Assembly (NCBI GenBank): GCA_032207245.1
Contig: CM063506.1
Location: 45,310,756-45,374,755 of the forward strand
From: Pardosa pseudoannulata
Lineage: Eukaryota; Arthropoda; Arachnida; Araneae; Lycosidae
Direction of reading: 5' to 3'
Length of the DNA stretch: 64,000 bases
The notes beneath the pieces were generated by a model. That model was given only the letters and a program-made list of their open reading frames with translations, was not told the DNA's origin and made no database searches. This document shows, one piece after another, positions 1 to 19,458 of the stretch; the stretch's first letter is position 1, and each line of letters starts with the position of its first letter. The position numbers and the translations under genes were made by a program.

Positions 1-732
1 TTTTGTCAGGGAAAGTCTTGATTTTTCAAGCAAAATAAGTAAAAGTCATGGGAAGTCATTTATCCACTAAACTACCGATTAAATAAATTCATTGAATTGT
101 TTAATTCTATTTTTACTTGTCATTTGACTGGTGTTACTGTGTTTGGTATTTATGTATTATCCTATTGACCCTATTATCAAGTAAAATTTGTTCACCAAAG
201 AAACTCAAAGCAAGAAAGCTTAATGGGTGGGTAAATGTATATTATTCTGTTTTTTTTTTTTTTTTTCTTAAATTGTAGATTAAAATGTTATTAATATAAT
301 AATTATTTTTTAATAAAAATTAGTTAAGATTTTTGCACAAAATATAAGTTTATCTGTAGGGATATTGTATATAAGCATTATAGGGTTATATCTGGCTATT
401 ATTCATGGTCACCTGTATAATACCAAATTACCCTGAATTCAAATTGGAAACATTTTGATTGAAAAATTGCTATATGATTAAACTTAGGTTTGTAGATATA
501 ACAATTTATTTTTATGTGAGTATATTAACACTAATAAAGTTTATAGTTTTTTTTATGGTAAAATTCCTGTAATTTCTCTAAAAGCATATATTTTATTTGT
601 ATGTACATCAGAAGTTTTATTCATATATACTTTTAATGAAAGCTTTTTAAAGTCATGGAAAATGATCTGCTAAATCAGGGAAAGTCATGAAAAGTCATGG
701 ATTTGAAAAATTTTATTTTGGCAGATACTCTG
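1..732 (+). repeat. R0 repeat copy 1 (5' end outside window)
   Basis: It carries repeated GGAAAGTCATGGAA-type motifs at both ends and ends GGCAGATACTCTG. It is nearly the same sequence as 50847-51597 in direct orientation and 10199-10972 in inverted orientation. No coding capacity was seen. Confidence 0.85.
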
Positions 733-2062
733 TTCCTTTCCTATTTTCTTCCTTTATTCAATGTACCCTTAATCTCAGCTTAAATTTAACATGTTAAGTT
801 ATGAATGGAAGAAATATTTATTTGACTTATGTATATTTATATAATTTCTTAAGGTTCTCCCCATCATGTTTCGTGGGAAGAAGAAATTCTTTTAGAAATA
901 ATCTGAAGTGTGAACATATACAAAAGATAACAAATGTGTTATGCATTAAACTCAAAGTAAACAAGACATGATGTAATAAAAAAATGCATGACTTTATTTT
1001 GGAATAAATTAAATTCATAATTACATTAAAAATGTAAAAACTCTAAAATATTTTATAAAACTATGTCAATATCCTCAATATTCCACATGAACTCACTTTT
1101 ATGGGCTTTTTTTTTTTCCATCAGAAAAAAAGTTATAAATTTTATTCTAAACTACCATACATTAAAATTTACAAACAAAAATAGCCAAATTACATATCTT
1201 AACAAATATTCAAATGAAACTCAGGTTGTAGGCAAGGTTATCAGTCTTATTATTGGTTAAGATTTAAAGAGAAATTGGCATTTTCATCCTTGCATACATT
1301 TATATTTAATTGTTTAGATATTTCTGTAGCAATTTTCCCTAAATTTTTGGAAATTTTGTTAATAACTAAAGATATAACAATCCTCCCTTATTTTCCCTAA
1401 AAAAATTTATTTAAACTATATTATTATTAAGAATACTGAAGTTGTAAAGAACTAATTTGTAGCATTTCATACATGTTTCAGAAATTTTCTTTTTTAGAGA
1501 AAATAACTGTTGAGAATAGAAAAGACTTTTTGAAAAAATTTTTTTCTTAACAAGGGCAAAAAGAATAACATCAATGAAATATGTAAAACACTTAAATAAA
1601 TCAACTTTGAAATTTATGGACATTTTATTTCTAGTAAACCTTGCCTAGCATCATGAATCTTATATCACTGAAAGTCTATATAATTCTCTAGTCATTAAAG
1701 ATGACCTGATTATTGGATTTAGGTAAATCTTGTAACCGAAAGTTAGGTTTTTGGTATATATAAGAAATATCCCAAGGTATTATTGTCTATCAACAAATGA
1801 GTACTATGAAACAGATTTTTGAAACTTTTTAGTGGAACCAAAAATTCCCATTGAGGCATAAAGAAAATTTCAAACAATTAACCTTTTCTGCAATCAATTG
1901 TGAGAATTATTTTTTTAACATAATAAATTACTTGAATAAATATAGTAGTTAAAAAAATAATTCAATATACAGCTTAATTGAGAGATAGACCCATATCACA
2001 CAAAACAAAAATGTAACTGACAATTGTTTCATGTTACAGTTGGATAAAAATATATCATGTAG
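733..2062. other. AT-rich stretch with nothing recognised
   Basis: Unique AT-rich DNA with poly(A) and poly(T) runs and only short chance ORFs. No family-level match was recognised. Confidence 0.4.
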
Positions 2063-2690
2063 CAGTGGCATACCCAGAAATTAATTTTGGGTTAATTCTG
2101 GGTGCATGTCATTACTGTCATGAAAGAAATTTCTTTAGTTTAGAATTACTACTTGGTGAAAATTAAAGAATATACTTATCATAAAAATTGCACAAAGAAA
2201 GATAATTTAAGAATAAAATAATAAAAATGCTATGAGAATTAAAAAAAAAAAGAAAGTTCTATTTACTAGAATCAATAAAAACCAACACTGCTGAAAAATG
2301 GGCAAAAATAATGTTACAATAGAAAAAACTGTTTGAAAGAGAATAATGCTTCCTGTGATTCTTTTCTAGAAAACTGTTGGAGGAAGGGGAGAACAAATTT
2401 AATAGGTATGCACCTCGTCTCATTTTTTACAAATACGGAGCCTTATTCACTTTTTCAAACACAGCGAAAACATTTTTACTCTTCTTAAATTTCTTTTTTC
2501 CTGAGGAATAATTTTTTCTCTTCATGATGAAAAAAATTCAAACATTATGAGATAAAGTTTATCCTTTTTATACTTAGAATAGCTATAATAATATAATAAT
2601 AATAATAATAAACCTAATCTGAAACACTTTAGTTTTGAGAAAAATCTGAGGGGTGCATGCCCCCCCCCACTCTCTGGGTATACCGCCGAC
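2063..2690. mobile_element. MITE-like element with CAGTGGCATACCCAGA end
   Basis: The left end CAGTGGCATACCCAGA and the reverse complement of the right end (CGGCGGTATACCCAGA) are imperfect inverted repeats, with a G/C run (CCCCCCCCC) just inside the right end. This style resembles non-autonomous hAT-like elements of many animals. No clear target duplication was found and no transposase remains. It contains a (TAA)n tract near 2590-2612. Confidence 0.5.
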
Positions 2691-3002
2691 ACAAGATTTT
2701 TATCTTACAAATCTGCAAAATTGTATATTTTCACCTTCTGTGATATGGGTTTTGCACTGAAAGTTATATTAAATTTTTTACCTCCTCAATAGATATTCTT
2801 ACAACTGAAGAAAAAATTTTTCCACTTATTACGAGATAATGAACTGCAGTGAAACTGCTTTATCAAATTTGTCTAAAAAGGAAAATTTATATATCAAGAT
2901 TTAAAGATGGTGCAGTAAAATTCTTTTCATCTTTTAAAATTGCCTACATATTACTTTGAAAATATTCTCATTCTTCTCAATATTTAGAATATGAGGTAAT
3001 TT

Positions 3003-3079
3003 CAGTTGCATAGCCAAAGAGGGGATGTGGGGTACATAAGGATTGTTGTGTATGTATGTATGTATATATATATATACAC

Positions 3080-3110
<31 letters not shown>

Positions 3111-3200
3111 CATATAAGGATTGCTGAATAAATTTTTATATAACAGTTGAAGGGGGAGTAAGCCCCCCCTAAAGGAAAATTCCTCGCTACATCCCTTGGT
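3003..3200. mobile_element. Short MITE-like repeat with (TA)n core
   Basis: CAGTTGCATAGCCAAAGAGG on the left and CTCGCTACATCCCTTGG on the right form a degenerate inverted pair around a (TA)n tract (3061-3113) and GGGGGAG...CCCCCCC. It is similar in design to 2063-2690. The 128-residue minus-strand ORF across it is a microsatellite artefact. Confidence 0.4.
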
Positions 3201-3817
3201 AATTCATAAAAAAAATAAAACGCACACATAAGAGATTTTCTTCCACTTGCAACTTTCCTCATAATTTTTCTCAAATTCATAAAAGGAAAGAATAAACATA
3301 CTAAATATAAAATTTTCCCAAGACAAAATAAATAAATATTCAGACAATTAGGACAACATTGAAAGAAAATGGTTAGGTGTATAACCAAATAAATTCCACA
3401 GGAGAGAAAAGGAGTAGTAAAAAATATTGTTAGACACTTAAAACTAACAAAAATTTATAGATCACTGGTAAAAATGATATTTTTAAGAAAACAAATGGCT
3501 ATTTAATAATAAAGATAAAATACCATCATATATGCATTTCTATCGTAATACAAGGAGAGCACTATCACACATTAATTTGACAAAATGTTATGCTTTCCAG
3601 ACTTAGAGAATTCACATAGATTCAATGCAAGAATGCATACATATATGCTTATCTTTTCAACTACAACACCCATATTAAAATTCGTAATTCAGAAAATTTT
3701 TCCTCTATACATCATTAGACCTTAAACATAGAAGTCTTACAAACAATAAATTAGATTTAAAAATACATAAATAACATGTTTTAATGTAACACAAAATGAA
3801 ATTTAACCATAATTTAA

Positions 3818-4892
3818 CCCTTTCGCGCCTACTGTCACAAATACGTGCCAGCAAGAAACGCACTCACTTCCCGGCCGACACACTGGTGTGCCAGAGCGTT
3901 TTCTCGTTCACCCCCGACCGTCACATATGTGTGCCAGTGTTGTGGAACATTTTAAAAACTATAAGCTTTGACACAAGATGGCATTGTATGTCCATATGGA
4001 TTTAAATACATGTAGATTTGACCTTGTACTCAATAGGAGAGTAGTATGACACACATACAAGTGGTTTTTGATTATATAAATATGGGGGAAAAGGAATGTT
4101 TCCGATTGACATGTTTTATGACGGCTCTTTAAATTCGCACATGGTGTTTTTTTATGTAAGCAGGGGAGTTTTATCTTTGCTAAAGCGTTGTGTATTTCAG
4201 TTTGCAGTCCAGTTTTTAGTACAGAATTAGATCTGACAGACTTGATTTTTTTCTCTTTTTATTGTTAGATTTTTGAAGTGTCGAAAGTGTTTAATTAAGC
4301 TTGAAATAGCTGAAATGACGCGAAATATTTCAGATTTTGATTCTGAAATAGATTAGGATATTAGTAATAGTGACACTATAATATATTCTGATTGTTCTTT
4401 ATGTTCATAATGGATCTAGTGATTCTAATGATGAGGAGTACATTTCTGACAAAGAAATTGACGGTGTTTCATTTTTTCACATTCCGGAAAAATCCTCCAA
4501 AACGGCAAATGAGTTACTACGAGTGCAAGGACTGTCACGTAGGCTTGTTTGTAGATCCCTGTTTTTAAAATTTTTCATAAAAAAAAGTTTAAACAGTTTT
4601 GAAATGTTAAAAATCATTAAATACTAAGTAAAAAATGAAAAAAAAAAAGTAAAGTGTAAAATATATATTTATATAAGAAATAGCTTAAGTAAATAAAGTA
4701 TCTATAAACATATATAAATCCTATTCCATTTACATACTTTATGCAGCATTATTAAATAACGGGTTGCTACTTCGTTAATTTCATGAATTTAGGCATAATA
4801 GCAAAAAACCCTCCAGCCCAGAATACTCACTCGCGAAAGTGACTGCCGGCCTCAGAGATAAGTGAGTGTTTGAGCTTCCCGTCGCGAAAGGG
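3818..4892 (+). mobile_element. Internally deleted piggyBac-like transposon
   Basis: Flanked on both sides by TTAA (3814-3817 and 4893-4896), with terminal inverted repeat CCCTTTCGCG at each end, which is the piggyBac signature. Inside, a plus-strand frame near 4314 reads MTRNISDFDSEID before a stop, typical of the acidic piggyBac N-terminus. Near 4508-4567 a frame reads YYECKDCHVGLFVDPCF and a stop, matching the C-terminal cysteine-rich domain. The DDD catalytic core is absent, so this is a non-autonomous deletion derivative. GC content near both ends is well above the flanks. Confidence 0.85.
4314..4567 (+). pseudogene. Remnant of piggyBac transposase (N-terminus joined to C-terminal Cys-rich domain)
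   Basis: Degraded plus-strand coding with internal stops and frame shifts. The N-terminal part is Ser/Asp/Glu-rich (SNDEEYISDKEIDG). The last about 17 residues carry a CxxC plus a distal Cys before the stop, as in the zinc-binding domain that recognises the element ends. The roughly 400-residue catalytic middle is missing. Confidence 0.75.
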
Positions 4893-4896
4893 TTAA

Positions 4897-5513
4897 GTTT
4901 TATTCTATCATAAAAAATTTAGCCTGAGATAATCAATCAAAAAAAAAAAAAATTTGTTTTCAATATATATAAATATATTAAACTCAATAAATATTTGAAC
5001 TAATAACAAAAACCAAAACATTCATAACACAAAGAATATTGTTCAAAGAACAAACATGTTTTAGTTAATAAATTAAAACATTGCAGATGCTGGTTTTACA
5101 AACCAAAAATTATTTTAAGAATACAATCACTAATTAGTATATGAAATTTAAATAATATTTTTTAATTAAAAATTCATAATCCATTTCCAAAATTTGAAGT
5201 ATATCATAAATTTCTTTTTAAACCATCTTATTTTTAAAAAATATAAAGTACACACAGATTTCTCACTAGAATTCTTTTTAACAGTTTGCAAAAATTAACA
5301 AAGAAAATTTCTAATTCCGTTTATCTGTATTCTATTAATATTATTTAGACTGGTTTTAATTTACAAATTATATTAATGTTATCATCAAATAACTTTTCTA
5401 TCTTATTAATGTCCAAAATTTTAGAAAATAAATAATTGCAAATCTGTATTTTATTTAATTTAACATTAGAGTTTTGCAAAACTTAAACAAAAGACTTTTT
5501 TCTTGGAAATATA
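4897..5513. other. AT-rich 3' flank of RAB5IF, nothing recognised
   Basis: No coding or repeat signature was recognised. The sequence is dominated by A/T homopolymer runs. Confidence 0.35.
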
Positions 5514-5519
5514 TTTATT
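5514..5519 (-). terminator. Candidate poly(A) signal AATAAA for RAB5IF
   Basis: TTTATT on the plus strand reads AATAAA on the minus strand, 257 nt past the RAB5IF stop. It is the first canonical hexamer I noticed downstream, but the region is AT-rich and such hexamers recur by chance. Confidence 0.35.
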
Positions 5520-5775
5520 CATCAAAAGTACCAAATAAGTATGAAATTTTCAATCAAAAAGAACAATTTTCGGTATTTAAAAAATAAAACTATGAACTAT
5601 TCACTCTTAAAGAAGGCGGTATGAGTTTGAGCAACAGAAACATGATTTTATGATAAATGTTTTCAGGCAAAATAAGGTATGAGGTAAAAAAATATACATA
5701 TTTCAAGACTGCTCTGGGCACTGTATTTCTTAAGTCAGCATTCAACTTTCAGAACCATATTGCTTGCTCCTCAAT

Positions 5776-13507
<7,732 letters not shown>

Positions 13508-14305
13508 TATGAAAAATTAATTTAATTTGAATATCCCGACGTCACATTCTTTCCGTCCACGCTGCTTGGATGATAGCCCAAAACAAATAAAAAAAAAATA
13601 AAATAAAATCTTTGCAGTCAAAGTTAAGGCCCACTTCTATCATATTAACAGCTTAAGTTAAAAATCCTTAGCATTTCTAAATAAATTATTAAAAGATTCT
13701 TTTCAAAACGTTTTTAACTCTAATGCTTGCTTTTATTTTGAGACCTTTTGGACTTGTCTAGAAAAAAAAATACTTTTACTTTTTAAATTAATAAACTATT
13801 TAAATATTAAATTTGTGTTAAATTCACTATTTTATACAATGAAAAATAAAGAATTTAGGATGATAATATCAGTTGTTAAATTAATAATTACGTACTTCCT
13901 TCATTTTGACAGCATTAACTGTCAGTCAAATGTAGGCGTGGTAACAACTGGGCATGCGTGTTTTACTTATCTAAGAAATTTAATAAATTTTATTTTAGAT
14001 GTAATTTTACCTTATACAAAACTTTGTAAAGACTATAAATTTTCCATTTTCTGTTATTAATTTTTTATCTCATTTCAGACATCGTCAAAAAATCAGAAAC
14101 TAGCACACTCAAAATCAAAACAAAAATGGGCGGTGGCGTGCGGCAAGTTTTCGGATGACGAATATTTTTCTTTTTCTTTTTTTTAAATACCAGTGAAAAC
14201 GGGCTTTTGCGTGCACTGCACAGCATCTGAGCTGTGAATGCTCTGTAGATTTACCGTTAATTTGTTGGCATTTTTTGTGTTTGAAAACACGTTGTGTGAT
14301 TAGCT
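13508..14305. promoter_or_regulatory. Shared intergenic/promoter region between RAB5IF (-) and Lasp (+)
   Basis: Two start codons diverge across 798 bp, so both core promoters and 5' UTRs must lie here unless upstream non-coding exons exist. Motifs seen: CGACGTCAC at about 13538 (CRE/ATF-like), GGGCATGCGTG at about 13949 (NRF1-like core) and GGGCGGTGGCG at about 14130 (GC-box-like). CpG and GC rise locally at 14125-14160 and 14200-14300 against very AT-rich flanks. No clear TATA box could be singled out from the background. The regulatory role is inferred from position. Confidence 0.6.
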
Positions 14306-14377
14306 ATGAGTTCTAAAATTTGTTCACGTTGTGAAAAAACTGTTTATCCACTGGAAGAATTAAAATGTCTGGATAAG
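14306..14377 (+). CDS. Lasp: Lasp coding exon 1
   Basis: 24 codons, [20 protein letters not shown] through CLDK, then donor gtaaat. It holds the first CxxC pair of the LIM domain. The family's CLDK is directly followed by [FL]WHK, which is exactly where exon 2 resumes. Confidence 0.93.
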
Positions 14378-16938
14378 GTAAATAATTTTAATTTAGGCTT
14401 AACATATATGTTTGGATCATGAGAAACTTGATATTTGTCCTAGATTTTCAGTTGTTGTTCTTGTAAGGTATCCTTGTAAGGAAATGTTCAACATTTGGAA
14501 ATAGATTTTTATACTGAAGGATATTCTCTGTACGTTAATTTTAATTACTGCAGCATTCTATTGAATACCGGAGGTTTCAGCATATATAATCCGATATAAT
14601 TACCTGGACCATATTCAAAGTCTTATATTAATGTTTACAACTTTAATATAGAAGAAATATTATTAACACATCATCCATAAACTCACAAATATCCGTTCTG
14701 TAGGAATACCAAGTAATGTTAATCTTGTCATTCGTTATTTATCCTTGTCTGACAAGCCGATTATAAACATGACAGAATCCGATATTGACATGACGTAATT
14801 TCGTCACGCGGTTTTTATAATGTTTTACTTTTTTTTTTGTAATATTAATATTCAACGCATCATATTGATTTTATTGTCGACTTTCACTTATTCTTAAATC
14901 CACTAGTCAGGTGTTTACAAATCTTTAATGATGTTGATGTAACAAATATATGTACGAAGTAGTATACGTCAAATAAGCTCTCTTAATTTTCCATGAAAAG
15001 AAATGTTTTTATAATTTATTGAGAACTGTGAAAATGGAAATGCTCTTTAGAGGTTACTTGGTGTTTATTTTGAATGAGTACAATTATATTAAGAAAAATC
15101 AAATGTTGTTAACTATATTCTGAATGAAACGCAATATCTCTGGAACAAATCTATAACATATGCAACGTTTAACTTAACTGCATGTTGACACCAAATCAGA
15201 AATTTTTGTTTACAATAAAAACCTCATTTGCTCTGGATTTTTAATTTTCCTATTCATTCTTATTGCTTACAATTTTTATGATACTGCACTTTTAATCAAC
15301 AATCTTTATAATTTTAAGACTTTGATATTAAAACAAGTTCTGCATTTTCCCAAAGTTAATATTTACATAACTGTGGCAGTTTGCAGAGTTTTAATTTTTT
15401 TACTACTGTATATCATTTGTCATTTAATAATTTTTCATTTACTTTGGAATTTTTATTTTCTTAATTTAATATTTTGATAGGACCAAATGTTTTTTTATTA
15501 GTAATGTCAGTAATTTGCAACCTCAAAGTATATAAATTGTAATGTGTTTAAACTTTAGAATTATGTCTGTTCAATTATAGAATCTTTCATTTATAATACT
15601 TCTCAAGTATACAGTTGGTGTATTATACACTGCAATACAATGTACATTTATTAAATTACAGTATTTATTATCAAACATATTTTGGGTGAAGTTTATTCTG
15701 GTATCTTGTTATAAACAATTTTGTAGTTTTCTAATTCTAACAGTATCTTCTCATATAATTTAGTTTTATGAACTTTAAGCCATCAAGTTAAAATACATAA
15801 AGGTGTAGTTTTTCATTCATACATATATTTTGTTTCATAAACTTTTCATTTCAATTTTTATTTTTTTAGGGTAATGCCAATTTAAAAAATTCATATATTT
15901 TGCACATTTATTTTTAGCATTTGTAAATGACTGTTCTGAATAAAGTTTTATTAATTTCACTGTTAGTTTAAAAAGAAATTGTGATTAAACTTTTGTCAGA
16001 ATAAACTATAATTCTTATTTTGTGTCTTATTTTGAGTCATAGAAAGTAATAGTAGAACGTACAAAAATTAAATAACTAACAATAATAAAAATTAATTACT
16101 AGTAGTATACTGATTTTACTTTTGTTTTTTATTGTCTTTGTTAATATGATTTAAAACAAACTTGATTAAATAATCTTGATTAACCTTGAATAAACTTGTC
16201 TTTTAAAGACTGGTATATAGCTATAATGATGGCTTTCATAAATTAGGTTCAGTCATTTGGAATAAATACAAGCAAGTGGTTATTCTCTAAATTAATTAAT
16301 GATAATATTTGTGGATTTGAATTTTGTCATTAATTTCAAATATGGTTAATTACAGTTTGTTTACAAAGCAGCTATTAAAAATTATTTTCAGTTGAAAAAG
16401 GGGAATCCCTTTAGTTAACTTTTATTAAATTCAGTAAACACTATTTCTGTTCATTTGGAAACCTTCCCTTATCAATTTTAATGATTCAAAAATAAGAAGC
16501 TGTTAGTTCTCCCCCAACATTAGAAATTATTTTTGTGGAATAAGATCAATTTCATTTTAAGCCCTTATTTGAAGCATTTTAATAATGCCATACTTAATTT
16601 CACTCCAACTTTTGACAAAACATTTTGAAATTTTTTTTCTTTTTTTCAAAAATGCTATATTTTGTAAGTTTTTTAAGATTTTTACACCAGAAAAGGTCTT
16701 TCTAGTCAGAAAGGGTGCTTAGTGGGCTTTAGCATAACCTCTGTCAAAATTTAGAAATTATTATGTAATGAAATTATGTTTTCAAATGTAAAATTTTTTG
16801 AACAACATATTCAATCAACATTTAATTTATAAATATTTCAATTTTTAAAAAAATTTATCTATTTTTTAAATTTTAATTTTTTCTTCAGATTATTTTTACA
16901 TTGTCGTTAAAATATATTTCACAAAACTGTGCATGGAC

Positions 16939-17012
<74 letters not shown>

Positions 17013-17680
17013 ATTAAAACTTATGATTTTATTTTAATGCAATTAATATTGAATTTTATATGATTTACTAAATTTTGTTTTAATTTAATAATAGTGAAAT
17101 ATCAGGTAGTGCAGTCTAGTTTGAGTAAATTCTCCCCTCTCTGAAAACTGAACCTGACTATGACACTGTATACAAATCTTTTAAAATATATAATAAAATA
17201 ATAGTAAATTTATTTTAATATGATAAATTTAAATGCTGTAAAAAGTTTAACATAGAAAGAATCGTTTGATGATTTTTAGGAGTGTGTTTCATATTAAAAT
17301 TTCTTCTCTTACCTAGGAACATTACTCCCCAGAATTAGTACATGGTTATATTAAATTTGAGATAATACAGCAAGAATTTAATAATCAAATAAGTGTATTA
17401 ATGGTTGACTGTGGTTTTGTTCTACAAAATCAAATTTTAAACAGGCATTTCAAATAAAAATAAAAACCTAAATTTTTGGAAAATCATCAGTTATAGGGAA
17501 AAATAATTATGCAGTTTGTGTTGTATTAAACATGTTGTGATTTTAATGTATGCATCATTTATTTTAATGTACGTTTTAATTTCAGCTATGGCATAAACAG
17601 TGCTTCAAATGTCAAGAATGTGGGATGACACTGAATATGAAAACTTATAAAGGTTATAATAAGCAGCCATATTGCAATGC
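14306..17680 (+). CDS. Lasp: Lasp, LIM and SH3 domain protein: N-terminal LIM domain (partial gene, two exons)
   Basis: Exons 14306-14377 and 17586-17680 join in phase 0 to give 55 complete codons plus two bases of codon 56. Zinc ligands of the LIM domain are visible: C6, C9, H27 and C30 for the first site; C33, C36 and C54 for the second, the last ligand (expected His) falling in the next exon. The string [20 protein letters not shown] corresponds to the LASP family LIM (KMTLNMKNYKGYEKKPYCN), which separates it from other LIM proteins. Known of the family: LASP proteins bind actin through nebulin repeats, carry a C-terminal SH3 domain, and act at focal adhesions, muscle thin filaments and the actin cytoskeleton. 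An in-frame TGA at 14297-14299 supports this ATG. Nebulin repeats and SH3 were not found downstream, so the gene should continue past 64000. A LIM-nebulette isoform is the main alternative; only the Lasp type is expected in invertebrates. Confidence 0.92.
16943..17012. repeat. (TA)n(TG)n microsatellite in Lasp intron 1
   Basis: A TA tract followed by a short TG tract, 570 bp before exon 2. Lasp intron 1 (14378-17585) otherwise shows no recognised element. Confidence 0.95.
17586..17680 (+). CDS. Lasp: Lasp coding exon 2
   Basis: The acceptor aatttcag precedes CTA TGG CAT AAA (LWHK); 95 nt end TGC AAT GC before donor gtgagt (phase 2). It carries H27, C30, C33, C36 and C54 of the LIM zinc sites. 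The next exon should start by completing an Ala codon and then encode HYPK. Confidence 0.94.
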
Positions 17681-18217
17681 GTGAGTATGATTGGTCATGT
17701 GATTTATAAATTTTAACTCCAAGGGAAATAAATGATGGACAAACATTATGTATAAAGTTGTTTAAAAATAGTTTGTTATAGACATGTCATATAATTGTTT
17801 CACTTATATAGTATTTTTATTAGTTGAGATTCCTTTCAGTAACTTTTTTGTTGTGTATTTGTGTGGAGGGAACGGGTTTGGTTTGAAACTCTATGGCCTG
17901 CTTTTATGCTTCTTGAATGGTAATGAGACTGATTCCTTCTGCTTGCATATTATGGTTTTTCTGCTGGTTGTAGAACATATTTTAAAATTGTTACTCTGTT
18001 TTGGCTTTTAACTGTACATGTACTTTATCTACAGTATTCTCCCCTTTAACTTTTGGGATGTTTGTATTTATCTGTGTTTATCCAAACATTGCCATATGTT
18101 TCGACCTGCAATGGCTTGTTGTGTTTAGTATAAAATAAATTAATTTGGTAAATAGATAAATCTCAGATCTTGTTTTGATTATACCTTTTGCCAAAATATA
18201 TATACATAAATATATAT

Positions 18218-18620
18218 AAGGAAAATTCTCAGGGGTTTTCAAAACAAATCAAGGGCTAAAAATTCACTCGTCATTTTGCATTCCCCTTTTTAACCCCTAA
18301 CCTAAATTGACCACTGGGGCTACAGTGTACGCCCTCAGAGAAGGGGTCTGGCCAATTATAACTCTACATGGCATTAGCAGATAATTTAGGAAGTTTTCAA
18401 ATAAAAAAGAGATACAAACTTTTGGAAGCTGATATTTTCCCCACAGATATTAACCCAAGTATTAAGGGTCTTGTACATGCTAGCTGACCCTTCAGTTTGT
18501 CCTGTTTGTTGAAGTGGGAACCCACCCTCCAACGTAATCCTAATAAAGGTCTTTAGTTAAAATGGTATCAGTTTTATGGCCATGACTGCAACCACCCATC
18601 GAGAAGTCTCTCATTACATA
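18218..18620 (+). repeat. R1 repeat copy 1
   Basis: Begins AAGGAAAATTCTCAGGGG right after a TA-rich tract, includes TTAACCCCTAACC and CGCCCTCAGAGAAGGGG, and ends CATGACTGCAACCACCCATC and GAAGTC. About 80% or more similar by eye to 59243-59670, and inverted at 23672-24063. No coding was seen; class unknown. Confidence 0.8.
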
Positions 18621-19316
18621 TATATGTGTGTATGTATAAACTCAAATGTTTGTAAATACCTCTTAGTGTACATGCTTTAAATATATACTGAAATGACTAT
18701 ACAATGATTAAGAAAGAAAATATGAATTCTTATATAAAAAAAAAACATTTAATTCCGTGATCCATGGGGAAAGGGGAGGAAATCGTAAACCTCTTTGCTC
18801 CACTTTTCATTATATAAGAAGTACCACAAAACATGGATCCAGATTGCACCTATTCCTAGGGATACAGTTATGCTAGAGGCATAGTATTCTATTCATCTTA
18901 TGAAGACTCTTTAAAATTTACCAAATTACATAAATTTAGAATATAGTCAAGTGCATAGCAAGTTAGAATATGGTCAGACTATATTCTAAATTGTTATGTT
19001 ATGAAACAATCTCCTGTATTTAAAAAAATAGAATCTTAAGTTATGCAACCATTATTTACCTTATTAGATTGTTACTTTTAAACCCTAGACAGCCAAGTAG
19101 TCTTCTGTGTTTGTATGTATATAGGGAGGAAAGGAGCAAAAATCTCAGGATTCTAAACTCAAATCTCCCTTTATACTGAGAGAATGGGCAGGATAAATTG
19201 CGAGTCTAGATGTCTCGCTGCAAGGCTAGTAGGAGAATGAAAAGTTGGGAGGAAATCAAGAGAAAAAATCCATGTTCCTGGAAGCTGAAAAATGACCAAA
19301 TTAGTTGAACACTCCT
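18621..19316. other. No recognised feature
   Basis: AT-rich sequence between the R1 repeat and a SINE-A copy; nothing supported. Confidence 0.3.
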
Positions 19317-19458
19317 TTGGTACCAGAGTTTGCAATTTTAAACCTGTTGCAGACATGCATGTTTGTAGCCGTTTGGAACTGGGTTTTAGCAGTAGGTCTT
19401 GGTCTCATTAGTCCTTAAGTAGCAAAAGCAGTAGACTGTACTGTTCCAAACCAAAAAC
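19317..19458 (+). mobile_element. SINE-A copy (5'-truncated)
   Basis: Retains TACCAGAGTTTGCAA, TTTGTAGCCGTTTGGAA, AGCAGTAGGTCTTGGTCTCA and the tail CAAAAGCAGTAGACTGTAC and CCAAACC, in the same order as the other SINE-A copies. The A-box head is lost. Confidence 0.75.

Noticed and set aside
3002..3388. 128-residue minus-strand ORF, among the longest in the window
   Set aside because: Its C-terminal half is IYIYIH repeats from a (TA)n tract and its N-terminus covers a MITE; no domain.
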